Assembly: GCF_900168685.1 (NCBI RefSeq)
Contig: NZ_FVZN01000014.1
Span: 1,116,001-1,180,000, forward strand
Direction: 5' to 3'
Length of the DNA stretch: 64,000 nt
Origin: Solibacillus isronensis
GTDB lineage: Bacteria; Bacillota; Bacilli; Bacillales_A; Planococcaceae
Below, piece by piece: positions 53,383-61,938 of this stretch. Position numbers and translations under genes: made by a program. Every line of letters starts with the position of its first letter. Position 1 is the first letter of the stretch. The notes under the pieces are model-generated. The model ran no database searches and had not been told where the DNA came from. It saw nothing but the letters and a program-made list of their open reading frames with translations.

Positions 53383-54174
53383 ATGATCCAGCTACATAAA
53401 GTTCAATATTCGGTGGATGAAAAGGACATTTTGAAAAGCATTTCTTTGGAAATCATCGAAGGAAAATTTATAGGGATTATTGGTCCGAACGGCAGCGGAA
53501 AATCAACGATGCTTAAGATTTTGTACCGTCACCTGAAACAATCATCCGGCAAAGTAACTTTACATGAGCAGGAAGTTTGGGATATTTCCCCGAAAAAACT
53601 GGCGAGACAAATGGCGGTCGTTAGTCAGGAGTCAACTGTATTATTTGACTTTACTGTAAGAGATTTGGTGATGATGGGACGTACCCCATATAAAGGGTGG
53701 CTTAGCGCGGATAACTCTGAAGATGTGTTGATTGCGGACAGAAGTATGGAATTAGCCAATGTTGCCCATTTGGCGAACCGTACACTTAGCAATTTATCGG
53801 GAGGGGAGAAAAAGCGGGTCATGCTTGCACGTGCATTGGCACAGCAGGCAAGCATTCTTGTCCTGGATGAACCGACAAACCATTTGGATATTGAACACCA
53901 GCTTCATTTAATGGATTTAGTCAAAGATTTACCGATTACGATTATTGCGGCGTTACATGATTTAAATTTAGCTGCTGCTTATTGTGATGAGTTGATTGTT
54001 ATGAACGGTGGAACATTACATATTCAAGGTACACCGGAAAATGTATTGACGACAACGATGTTAAAAGAAGTATTTAAAATTGATGCAGGGATTTCCAAAA
54101 ATCCGTTTACAGAGAAAATGCATTTGTTTTTTTATACGAATACAAAGATAGATACAAAAGGAGAAACACAATGA
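53383..54174 (+). CDS. btuD: Vitamin B12-type ABC transporter ATPase (BtuD-like)
   Basis: About 263 residues. Walker A is IGPNGSGKST, signature NLSGGEKKRVMLARAL, Walker B ILVLDEPTNHLD, and switch His in ALHDLN. ATG 53383 has AAGGAG upstream, one base after the btuC stop. It overlaps btuF by four bases. Confidence 0.88.
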   Translation: MIQLHKVQYSVDEKDILKSISLEIIEGKFIGIIGPNGSGKSTMLKILYRHLKQSSGKVTLHEQEVWDISPKKLARQMAVVSQESTVLFDFTVRDLVMMGRTPYKGWLSADNSEDVLIADRSMELANVAHLANRTLSNLSGGEKKRVMLARALAQQASILVLDEPTNHLDIEHQLHLMDLVKDLPITIIAALHDLNLAAAYCDELIVMNGGTLHIQGTPENVLTTTMLKEVFKIDAGISKNPFTEKMHLFFYTNTKIDTKGETQ

Positions 54175-55154
54175 AACTACGTAAAAAAATTTGGGCACCG
54201 TTTGCTTTGGCATCCGCATTAATTTTAGGGGCATGTTCAAACGATGAGCCAACTGTAGAACAGGCAAAAGCGGATACCGAGGAAACGGTCCAGTCAGTAA
54301 CAATTGAAAATGAAGGCATATCCATTACATATGATGAAGCACCAAAAAAAGCGATTTCCATTAACCAGCATGTAACGGAAGTGATGCTTGCACTTGGTTT
54401 GGAAGATTCAATGGTAGGAACAGCTTACTTGGATGACCAGATTTATCCTCCATTACAGGAAGCATATGACCAAGTTCCGGTAATGGCTGAACAATATCCT
54501 TCGAAAGAACAGATCATCTCGTCAGAAGCCGATTTCATTTATGGTGGATGGGCAAGTGCCTTCAATGAGAAAAACGTCATGTCACGTGAAGAAATGGAAC
54601 AATTGGGAATTGGCAGTTACCTGCAGTCTTCCTCTGTAAAAGTCGCGCCGGAGCTAGAGGATATTTATACGGATATTCATAATATCGCAAAAATCTTCCG
54701 TGTTGAAGAGCGCGGTGAAACATTGATAGAAGATATGAACGCAGATATTGAAAAGATTACAGAAAAAATTCCTGCAATGGACAAGCCAATCGATGTCCTA
54801 GTATTTGATAGTGGGGATAAAGATGTATTTACAGCAACACAGAACTTTATGAACACTTTAATTAAAATGGCCGGAGCAAATAATATTTTTGGGGATATCG
54901 AGAAAAACTGGGCAACGGTTTCAAAAGAAGATGCGGTTGAGCGTAATCCGGAAGCTATCATTGTCATCGATTACGGTTCTACAACAGCAGAGGAAAAAAT
55001 TAATTTCCTGAAAAATGATTCTGCACTGAGCCAAACACCGGCAGTACAAAATGAGCATTTTGTTGTTCTGCCATTATCGGCTGCATCAGAAGGTGTTCGA
55101 GTGGCAGAAGCGCTTGAAATTATTGCTAAAGGTCTTTACCCGGATTCATTCTGA
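54171..55154 (+). CDS. btuF: Corrinoid-binding lipoprotein (BtuF-like)
   Basis: A 327-residue substrate-binding lipoprotein with lipobox LILGAC and two helical-backbone lobes of the BtuF/FepB class (APKKAISINQHVTEVMLALGLEDSMVGTAYL, PEAIIVIDYGSTTAEEK, NEHFVVLPLSAASEGVRVAEAL). It delivers corrinoids or their precursors to BtuCD. GGAGAAACAC precedes the ATG. Confidence 0.87.
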   Translation: MKLRKKIWAPFALASALILGACSNDEPTVEQAKADTEETVQSVTIENEGISITYDEAPKKAISINQHVTEVMLALGLEDSMVGTAYLDDQIYPPLQEAYDQVPVMAEQYPSKEQIISSEADFIYGGWASAFNEKNVMSREEMEQLGIGSYLQSSSVKVAPELEDIYTDIHNIAKIFRVEERGETLIEDMNADIEKITEKIPAMDKPIDVLVFDSGDKDVFTATQNFMNTLIKMAGANNIFGDIEKNWATVSKEDAVERNPEAIIVIDYGSTTAEEKINFLKNDSALSQTPAVQNEHFVVLPLSAASEGVRVAEALEIIAKGLYPDSF

Positions 55155-55221
55155 ACTTTCACAATCAAAGGGTATTAACTAGTCACAATAAGTGTAATTG
55201 ATGAATGGGGGCGGTTTATAT

Positions 55222-55959
55222 ATGCAGGAATATGCTAAGAAAAATTTCGAGAAGGCGTTGCAGCTGCCGATGCCGAACAAGACTTTTGCAAAGTTAAAAG
55301 CAATGGATGACTATATCGCATTAATTGTACGGCCCGGGTTAATAAACAAACACTTATCAAGTGATCAGCTGATTGTATTAGCGAATCTTGAAGAATCAGG
55401 CGCTGTAAAATATTCTGCCGGCCATAGTTTTATCGTTACTGTTCATCGTTCAAATGTGGAGCAGGCGATGGAAAAATTAACGGAAGTGAATTTGTATGTG
55501 GCATCCCAAACACCAAGTGCATTATTTAAATGTTGTGACTTTTGTGATGGGGATTTGTTAGACGGTTTACCACTTGCAAAGGACTTGCTGGAACAAGTTG
55601 AACAAATGCCGTTAAAAAACAGAGTTCGCATCGGTTTTAATGCATGTACAAAAGCATGCTATAATGCGGTCCAGGATGACCTGGCACTCATTTTTCATAA
55701 TGGCAAAGTGGACATTTACGGTGGCGCGATTCCAATGGGGAGGCGTGCCAGTTCCGGGCAACTGTTGTTAAAAAAAGTACCGGAAAATATAGTAATTGAT
55801 GTTGTGAAAAATATATTAGAGAAGTACAATTCGTCATCAATAGATAAGTTTGCCGCATTCGTGCACAAAAATAAAACGTACTTTGACCAACTAGAAGAAG
55901 GAGGATTCTATGACAACTTGGAACTTAGCACAAATGCAGCGTCATCTGTTAATTTGTAA
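55222..55959 (+). CDS. Nitrite/sulfite-reductase-like Fe-S protein, paralog of the CbiH60 tail
   Basis: A 245-residue protein. It has CCDFCDGD and GFNACTKACYNAVQDDLALIF, matching the CDFCYGE and GFNGCGMACYRAVFDDIGIVY of the CbiH60 C-terminal domain, so the four cysteines likely hold a 4Fe-4S cluster, possibly with a tetrapyrrole. The two IALIVRPGLINKHLSSDQLIVLANLEESG-type strands match the CbiH60 tail too. GGGGGCGG lies 8 bases before ATG 55222. It overlaps the ferredoxin-CbiX gene by 50 bases. Probable redox partner or tetrapyrrole carrier (inference). Confidence 0.75.
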   Translation: MQEYAKKNFEKALQLPMPNKTFAKLKAMDDYIALIVRPGLINKHLSSDQLIVLANLEESGAVKYSAGHSFIVTVHRSNVEQAMEKLTEVNLYVASQTPSALFKCCDFCDGDLLDGLPLAKDLLEQVEQMPLKNRVRIGFNACTKACYNAVQDDLALIFHNGKVDIYGGAIPMGRRASSGQLLLKKVPENIVIDVVKNILEKYNSSSIDKFAAFVHKNKTYFDQLEEGGFYDNLELSTNAASSVNL

Positions 55960-57106
55960 CGGGGCGACTTGCATGGGTGCCGGTGCGGAAGAAGTAACAC
56001 AGCAAATCCGGGATGAAATTCGCAAAAATCGACTGGATGAAATGATTCATACATCGCGTACCCGATGTAATGGGCGTTGTAAAGATAAATGCGTTGTCAT
56101 CGATTATCCGAACGGAACATGGTATTCCGTTCAAAACGAGGAAACCTCACGCGCCATTGTGCAGGATACCGCTGAAGAATCATCCATTATTTATTCGGTG
56201 GAACACGGGGAAAGAATCCGTCATGAAAATCGGATTAAAGGGATCGATAAATATAAAAAAGGAAGAGGACCAATGAAAAAAGCAGTATTATTTGTTGGCC
56301 ACGGAAGCAGATTGGAGGCAGGGAATGAGGAAGTACGTCAGTTTGTCGAGCAGATGAAAACGTACATTGACCCAGCACTTCTTGTTGAAACATGTTTTTT
56401 AGAGTTTGCAGCCCCGAACATTGAAGATGGAATTCAGCTATGTATTGAAAAGGGTGCGGATGAAGTTCATGTAATACCGATCATCCTATTACATGCAGGA
56501 CACTCAAAACTGCATATTCCAGCCGAAATCGAACATGCTAGAGAGCATTTTCCGGATGTTCGCTTTACATATGGTCAAACAATCGGGATTCACGAAGAGA
56601 TTTTCGAAATTCTTAAGTCCCGATTATCAGAAGTCGGCTTCAATCCTGATGAAAAACATGAAGACACAGCTATCTTACTCATTGCTCGTGGCGGTAGTGA
56701 CCCATATGCAAACGGCGATTTCTATAAAATTACCCGTTTGTTGTGGGAAAAGCTGGACGTTCCAATCGTAGAAAGTGCGTTTATGGGCGTGACGACTCCA
56801 TCTGTAGAACAAGGGATTGAGCGTTGTATCAGACTCGGTGCCAAAAAGATTGTGATGTTACCATACTTTTTGTTTACAGGCGTGTTGATGGAACGAATGG
56901 CTAAAATGGTCCAGCAGTTTACAGAGCAATATGAAGATGTCGATTTTTTACTTGCAAATTATTTCGGCTACCATCCTAATTTGAAGAAAGTATTGTTGGA
57001 GCGCATGGAACAGGCACTGGACGGTACTTCTACAGGTATGATCGATTTAGAGAATTTCCGCAAATATGCAGAAGAACATGGATATGAACACCACCATCAT
57101 CATTAA
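55910..57106 (+). CDS. cbiX: Ferredoxin-sirohydrochlorin cobaltochelatase fusion (CbiW-CbiX-like)
   Basis: A 398-residue fusion. Residues 1-85 are a thioredoxin-like 2Fe-2S ferredoxin (LLICNGATCMGAG and TRCNGRCKDKCVVIDYPNGTWY). Residues 122-398 are a two-lobed CbiX chelatase with FVGHGSRLEAGNEEV (catalytic histidine), HAGHSKLHIPAEIE and, in the second lobe, LIARGGSDPYANGDFY. The C-terminus is natural EHHHHH, a likely cobalt-binding tail. An internal ATG at 56273, in frame and preceded by GGAAGAGGACC, could also yield CbiX alone. It inserts cobalt into sirohydrochlorin, starting the anaerobic branch. GGAGGATTCT precedes the ATG at 55910. Confidence 0.88.
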   Translation: MTTWNLAQMQRHLLICNGATCMGAGAEEVTQQIRDEIRKNRLDEMIHTSRTRCNGRCKDKCVVIDYPNGTWYSVQNEETSRAIVQDTAEESSIIYSVEHGERIRHENRIKGIDKYKKGRGPMKKAVLFVGHGSRLEAGNEEVRQFVEQMKTYIDPALLVETCFLEFAAPNIEDGIQLCIEKGADEVHVIPIILLHAGHSKLHIPAEIEHAREHFPDVRFTYGQTIGIHEEIFEILKSRLSEVGFNPDEKHEDTAILLIARGGSDPYANGDFYKITRLLWEKLDVPIVESAFMGVTTPSVEQGIERCIRLGAKKIVMLPYFLFTGVLMERMAKMVQQFTEQYEDVDFLLANYFGYHPNLKKVLLERMEQALDGTSTGMIDLENFRKYAEEHGYEHHHHH

Positions 57107-57124
57107 TGAAATGCTACAATTTAT

Positions 57125-57147
57125 CCAGAGCATCAATTATGCTCTGG
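57125..57147 (+). terminator. Intra-operon hairpin between cbiX and cbiB
   Basis: CCAGAGCA (57125-57132) and TGCTCTGG (57140-57147) form a perfect 8-bp stem followed by AATTTTCATTTT. It may be a partial terminator or an mRNA processing site. Confidence 0.5.
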
Positions 57148-57190
57148 AATTTTCATTTTATATCAATTGAATAAAGGAGCGAGGGACACG

Positions 57191-58141
57191 ATGTATTTTA
57201 TTATTTGTGTAACCGCAGTGCTCATCGATTGCATTGTTGGGGATCCGAAAAAATGGACGCACCCCGTCATTTATATCGGCAACATGATTACTTTTTTCGA
57301 AAGGAAATGGAATCATGGCGGTAAACGACTGATAAAAGGCTTGCTGACGGTTTTTCTCACCGTAAGTATTACAACGGGAACAGTGTTTTTAGTTGTTATT
57401 CTCGCAATGAAAGTTCATTTTATGCTTTGGTTGGCGGTCGAAATCTTTTTGATTAGTTTAGCCCTGGCACAGAAATCGTTAAAAGAAGCAGCGATACTCG
57501 TTTACGATTCCTTGGAAGCGAACGATTTACCCGACGCAAGGAACTATTTAAGCTGGATTGTGGGCCGTGATACGAAACATTTGGATGAACCCGAAATTGT
57601 ACGAGGTGTCATCGAAACAGTTTCGGAAAATACGAGTGACGGCGTGACTGCACCGCTCATGTACGCGTTATGTTTCGGGGCAACCGGTGCATGGTGCTAT
57701 AAAGCGATTAATACGCTGGATTCGATGATCGGGTATAAAAATGAACGCTATGGGGAGTTTGGATATGCTGCTGCTAAATTGGATGATGTTGCGAATTATT
57801 TGCCCAGCAGAATTTCCGGGTGGTTCCTACTTCTATTTACGAAGTGTGAAATGAAACAGCCGCTAAAACACCGCTTTAAAAACTGGCTAAAAGATGCAAA
57901 AAAACATCCAAGCCCGAACAGCGGATATTTGGAAGCTGCTACTGCCGTTCAGTTAGGAATCCGATTAGGCGGGTATAACCGTTATGGCGGGGTGGAATCA
58001 TTTAGAGCTTATATGGGTGAACCATATGAAACGATTCAAAGAATACATATTAAAAAAGCGATCCAGCACATGTATGTATGTACATGGTGTGTTGTGATAA
58101 CAGGGGGAATAGTGTATGCAATTGCCTGCGCATGGAGCTAA
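57191..58141 (+). CDS. cbiB: Adenosylcobinamide-phosphate synthase CbiB
   Basis: A 316-residue membrane protein. LIDCIVGDPKKWTHPVIYIGNMI is the family's N-terminal motif, followed by SLEANDLPDARNYLSWIVGRDTKHLDEPEIVRGVIETVSENTSDGV and LDSMIGYKNERYGEFGYAAAKLDDVANYLPSRI. It attaches aminopropanol phosphate to cobyric acid. ATG 57191 has AGGAGCGAGGG upstream; it overlaps cobD by 26 bases. Confidence 0.94.
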   Translation: MYFIICVTAVLIDCIVGDPKKWTHPVIYIGNMITFFERKWNHGGKRLIKGLLTVFLTVSITTGTVFLVVILAMKVHFMLWLAVEIFLISLALAQKSLKEAAILVYDSLEANDLPDARNYLSWIVGRDTKHLDEPEIVRGVIETVSENTSDGVTAPLMYALCFGATGAWCYKAINTLDSMIGYKNERYGEFGYAAAKLDDVANYLPSRISGWFLLLFTKCEMKQPLKHRFKNWLKDAKKHPSPNSGYLEAATAVQLGIRLGGYNRYGGVESFRAYMGEPYETIQRIHIKKAIQHMYVCTWCVVITGGIVYAIACAWS

Positions 58142-59183
58142 TGCAGCTGCGTTGTATAAAGCGATGAATGTAAAAATGCCGGAGCAGGTAATCGATGTTA
58201 GTGAAAATGTCAATTATCTGGGGTTACCAAAGCAAGTAGAGGAAGAGTGGCCGAACCTTTTTGTAAAAATTGCCGGATATCCGGATGAACAAGCCGAACC
58301 ATTTCGTTCTAAAGCAGCAGAATTTCACAAAGTGGCAGTCCATCACGTTGTTGTGACAAACGGTGCAGCAGAATGTTTAATGGCTTTGGCGCAGTATTTC
58401 AAAGGAAAGGACATTGCTCTGTTACAGCCAACATTTTCGGAGTATGCAAGAACATTAAAACAGCAGGATTGTGTCATTCATTCTATTTTGGCAGAGGATT
58501 TTTGTCACTATCGGTTTAACAATGAATTGCTGGAAAAACAGCTGAAACAGGTCCATGCTTGTTATATTTGCAATCCGAATAATCCTACAGGCGTATTACT
58601 GAAAAAACATTGGATTGAACAGTTGATAAAAAAATTTCCGCATTGTAATTTTGTTGTCGATGAAGCATTCATGGACTGGACCGATGAATCGGAGAGTGTC
58701 GTTTCATTAGTGAACACTTATCCTAATTTAATTGTCGTACGTTCCATGACGAAAATGTACGCACTGGCTGGCATTCGTCTTGGTTATGTTATCGGACAAA
58801 ACGCGGAAAAACTACGAAATTACTTGCCCCACTGGAATGTAAGCGCCATCGCAAATGAAATCGGCTGTCTCTGTTTACACGACAAGGATTTTGTAATGGA
58901 ATCCCGTAAAACAAGCAGCAAATTACGCAGTCAGATGGTGGCGGACTTACAATTACTTGGTTGTAAAGTATCAGACAGTGCAGCAAATTTTTTGCTGTTT
59001 CAATTGCAGGAACAATATAATCCGGATGAAATGTTTAAATATTTATTGGAGCGGGGAATCGTTTTGCGCCATACAAGAAACTATGCCGGTCTTGACGGTA
59101 AATGGTTTCGAATCGCTGTCAAAAGTGAAGAAATCTGGACAAAGTGCAAGGATGAACTAACGAATTATGTCAAAAATCATTAA
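58116..59183 (+). CDS. cobD: L-threonine-O-3-phosphate decarboxylase CobD
   Basis: A 355-residue PLP enzyme of the histidinol-phosphate aminotransferase class. It has PAHGANAAALYKA, DVSENVNYLGLP, NPNNPTGVLL and the PLP-lysine motif RSMTKMYALAGIRLGY. It makes the aminopropanol phosphate used by CbiB, its immediate neighbour. Confidence 0.9.
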   Translation: MQLPAHGANAAALYKAMNVKMPEQVIDVSENVNYLGLPKQVEEEWPNLFVKIAGYPDEQAEPFRSKAAEFHKVAVHHVVVTNGAAECLMALAQYFKGKDIALLQPTFSEYARTLKQQDCVIHSILAEDFCHYRFNNELLEKQLKQVHACYICNPNNPTGVLLKKHWIEQLIKKFPHCNFVVDEAFMDWTDESESVVSLVNTYPNLIVVRSMTKMYALAGIRLGYVIGQNAEKLRNYLPHWNVSAIANEIGCLCLHDKDFVMESRKTSSKLRSQMVADLQLLGCKVSDSAANFLLFQLQEQYNPDEMFKYLLERGIVLRHTRNYAGLDGKWFRIAVKSEEIWTKCKDELTNYVKNH

Positions 59184-59730
59184 CTACTACCGTCATGGAG
59201 AAACTGTCTGGAATAAAGAAGGGCGGCTGCAAGGATGGCTCGACTCGGAATTAACGGCAAAAGGAATGGAACAGGCAATGTCCGTTACATGGAATCCGGA
59301 AATCGTATTTTCCAGTGATCTCACTCGGGCAGTAAAAACAGCACATCTCATGTTTCCTGACCATATCATTCAAAAAAATAAAAATTTGCGTGAAATCAAC
59401 TTAGGGCATTGGCAAGGCAGCTACATTAAGGAACTTCAACAGGATGAACAGTATTGTTGCTACATGAATTCCCCTGAAATGTTTATCAATACGACTCAGG
59501 AATCTTTTCAAGACGTAACGAACCGAATGATCGCATTTCACCAGTATTTATTACAGTTACCTTATGAGAGAATCGCTGTCGTTTCTCACGGTGTTGCTAT
59601 TGCCTGTTTGATTTCCTCGCTCCATAAACAGCCATACGACAAGCTATGGAGTTATTTGTTGAATGGTGCTGCTTGTTTTTCGATAGAAGGGAATAGCGAA
59701 CAAGTACATAAAGATATTTTTGTACAGTAA
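59167..59730 (+). CDS. cobC: Alpha-ribazole phosphatase (CobC-like histidine phosphatase)
   Basis: A 187-residue phosphoglycerate-mutase-like phosphatase. YYRHGETVWNKEGRLQGWLDSELTAKG holds the RHGE motif, FSSDLTRAVKTA the second arginine, and VVSHGVAIACLI the second histidine. In this operon it most likely removes phosphate from alpha-ribazole phosphate or adenosylcobalamin phosphate. Confidence 0.82.
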   Translation: MSKIINYYRHGETVWNKEGRLQGWLDSELTAKGMEQAMSVTWNPEIVFSSDLTRAVKTAHLMFPDHIIQKNKNLREINLGHWQGSYIKELQQDEQYCCYMNSPEMFINTTQESFQDVTNRMIAFHQYLLQLPYERIAVVSHGVAIACLISSLHKQPYDKLWSYLLNGAACFSIEGNSEQVHKDIFVQ

Positions 59731-59745
59731 TAATGGGGGAGAGCG

Positions 59746-60636
59746 ATGATTTACGATGTTTGTGTAATCGGCGGTGGTCCTGCCGGAATGTTCAGTGCAT
59801 TTTATAGTGCATCTAGAAGGATGAACACGGTATTAATTGAAGGCAATCATGAACTGGGGGGAAGACTGAATCTATTTTTAAACTATGAGATTTACGATAT
59901 TCCCGGTCAGTTTGGGATTTTGGCACAGAATTATAAAAAAGCGCTGATTGAACAATTAAAAGTAAGTAAAGCTAATGTGTTCCTTGGAGAAATTGTTGAG
60001 GAAATTGAAAAGATTGACGAATTGTTTTATGTAACGACATCTAAGCAAACGATTCTAGCTAAAACTGTCATTGCGGCAACCGGCAATGGATTTAGTGAAG
60101 TAAAAAGAATCGAACATGCGCACATCTCGGAAAAAATACAGTATGACCCGCCAGCTTTCAAACAATATGATGGACCAATTGCAGTAATCGGACATACACC
60201 GATGGCAGCGGATTGGGCAATTCAGTTGATGGGTTATGGAAATGCGGTTACATTATATACCGACCAAGAGCTGAATTTACAGTCTATTTTAATGGATGGA
60301 CTTGCCAACAATAACATTCCGGTTTATGATTTCGCAGATTTTAATGACCGGGCTTATGTGGCTGTCTTTTGCCATATTGGTTCAAAGAAACGTACGATTG
60401 ATTTTAAAGGGCGCATAAAGCAAAGAGATAATGGTTTAACGAGTTTTTGCGGATATTTTGTAGCAGGGGATGCCCGCTATGAGCAAGGTAAACTGAAACT
60501 TATACAAGGTGCAACACATGATGCCATGCAGGCAGTTAATGCTGCCTTTCAATATATACACGAAGGGGCCAATTACCAACCGATAGTTTCAACACATGAC
60601 CCGATTTTTAAAGAATGGGTGAAAGAAGCATATTAA
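59746..60636 (+). CDS. Thioredoxin reductase/FNR2-like NAD(P)H flavoprotein
   Basis: A 296-residue FAD/NAD(P) oxidoreductase. The FAD Rossmann motif IGGGPAGMFSAFYSASRRMNTVLIEGNHELGGRL and the C-terminal YFVAGDARYEQGKLKLIQGATHDAMQAVNAAFQYI match the ferredoxin-NADP reductase 2 (YumC) subgroup. There is no CxxC redox pair of thioredoxin reductase. The NAD(P)-binding glycine motif appears as IGHTPMAADWA, degenerate. It is the last gene of the cobalamin operon, and may reduce its 2Fe-2S/4Fe-4S proteins or Co(II) before adenosylation (inference). Confidence 0.8.
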   Translation: MIYDVCVIGGGPAGMFSAFYSASRRMNTVLIEGNHELGGRLNLFLNYEIYDIPGQFGILAQNYKKALIEQLKVSKANVFLGEIVEEIEKIDELFYVTTSKQTILAKTVIAATGNGFSEVKRIEHAHISEKIQYDPPAFKQYDGPIAVIGHTPMAADWAIQLMGYGNAVTLYTDQELNLQSILMDGLANNNIPVYDFADFNDRAYVAVFCHIGSKKRTIDFKGRIKQRDNGLTSFCGYFVAGDARYEQGKLKLIQGATHDAMQAVNAAFQYIHEGANYQPIVSTHDPIFKEWVKEAY

Positions 60637-60641
60637 ATAGG

Positions 60642-60684
60642 AAGAAACGCTATACCGGATATTTGGTATAGCGTTTCTTTTTTA
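60642..60684. terminator. Bidirectional terminator between the cobalamin operon and nrdEF
   Basis: AAGAAACGCTATACC (60642-60656) pairs with GGTATAGCGTTTCTT (60665-60679), with T residues following. The nrdF stop codon overlaps the distal T run. Confidence 0.92.
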
Positions 60685-61938
60685 GAATTTAAATGTATCG
60701 TCCGTAATAGGGGCCACTTTAGCCACCGCATAAGTTGCTCCTTTTTGGCTGAAGAAATCATAGGTTGACCCAGTATTGGAAATTCCGTTCATCACAATAG
60801 GGTTCACTTCCTCGTCAGGGAACATCGTGTCGAGCCCCAAGTTCATAAGTGCTTTATTCGCATTGTAGCGCACGTATTTTTTCACTTCAGGGGAAAGACC
60901 CGTTTCTGCATATAAATCATCGGTATACTTCATTTCATTTTGATATAAATCGAGTAAATATTCATAGCCCCACAAAGTTAGCTCCTGCTGTTTTTCCGCT
61001 GAAAACGTTTTGAAAATGTTCTGCGCGAAAAAGCCGACCGCTACTCCGTGAATTGATTCGTCCATGTTGTTCAAGTAAGTTCGTCATTCTTACTTCTGCG
61101 ATTTGCAGCTTATAATTTCTTATAAGATCAGATCATATCATATATAGCTTTTGCTATATCTCTCCGCTTCGGATACCATAATTGACTTGTATCCTACTCT
61201 ACTAGCTTCCATGTAAAAAACATGTGCTTTCGATGACCGTTGCACCTTATTGATAGTTTTCAATCTCTTAACTATCAATCTTGGCTCAGGATTGTCCTCG
61301 ACTTAACGTTAGGATATCCCCTGAATTCAAAGAGTTTTACTTGCGCCACGATATTAACGCAAGATTAAGCTAATCACTTCCGCACTGTTTCGCAGTACAC
61401 CTTGTCCTCCTAAATAAAGAGGGTAGAAGAAGCCGGAATAGAATAAGAAGCTTTCCAGCATAACGGAAGCGAACATTGCCTTCCATAAGCTTTCCGGGTC
61501 ATCTTCTTTTATATCGGTGTATACTTCGCCAATGCGATTTGCTTTATATTGAAGAAACTCATTTTTTTGCACCCATTCGAAAACTTCGTCAATTTCCGTG
61601 TTTGTGCATAATGTTGTAAAAATATAAGAATAAGATTTTGCATGGATTGCTTCAAACGATCCGAAGACGGTTAACACCGCTTTCTCCTGGAAATCGGGCG
61701 TGTACTTGGCGATTTCATTCATGCCGATGTTCGTTTGTACCGTATCAAGCAATGTCAGGCCGCCGAACACTTTTTTGTATGTATCCTGATGTTCGAATTC
61801 CTTCCATTGTTTGACGTCTTTACTGACTGCAATTTCTTCGGGGAACCATATTTGTTTCCATTGCTGGTCCCAAAAAATGCGAGCGAGCTCACTCGTAGGG
61901 GTATTCCAGTTGACCGCTTTATACGTTAAATTTGACAT
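60682..61938 (-). CDS. nrdF: Class Ib ribonucleotide reductase beta subunit NrdF (split by a group I intron)
   Basis: Two exons, 61938-61357 (194 codons) and 61062-60682 (127 codons), join exactly in frame to give 320 residues, the usual NrdF length. Exon 1 has NWNTPTSELARIFWDQQWKQIWFPEEIAVSKD, the diiron/dimanganese ligand helix FGSFEAIHAKSYSYIF and ends SAEVISLILR. Exon 2 begins DESIHGVAVGFF, the EXXH ligand pair, and ends DDTFKF, which carries the C-terminal docking tail. ATG 61938 has GAGGAG 8 bases upstream and overlaps the nrdE stop by 13 bases. Without splicing, the protein would stop at TAA just after Arg194. Confidence 0.93.
61063..61356 (-). ncRNA. Group I self-splicing intron in nrdF, 294 nt, no ORF
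   Basis: 5' exon CTTGCGT pairs with intron GCGCAAG (intron positions 11-17), giving P1 with the required U-G at the splice site. Intron positions 6-9 (TCGT) can pair with ACGA of the 3' exon (P10). The intron ends in G at 61063. Conserved core elements are visible: AATCCTGAGCCAAG (61293-61280) and GGTGCAACGGTCATCG (61246-61231), with stems GATAGTT/AACTATC (61252-61276) and a P9-like hairpin TATAGC-TTTT-GCTATA. It has no endonuclease gene. Confidence 0.9.

Noticed and set aside
56493-56771. Overlapping ORFs inside cbiX and other cobalamin genes
   Set aside because: They have no ribosome binding sites or recognisable motifs and lie wholly within well-supported genes.
38160-60636. Aerobic cobalamin pathway
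   Set aside because: CbiD, CbiG, CbiX and CbiH60 are present and CobG, CobF and CobNST are absent, so the early-cobalt (anaerobic) route is encoded.
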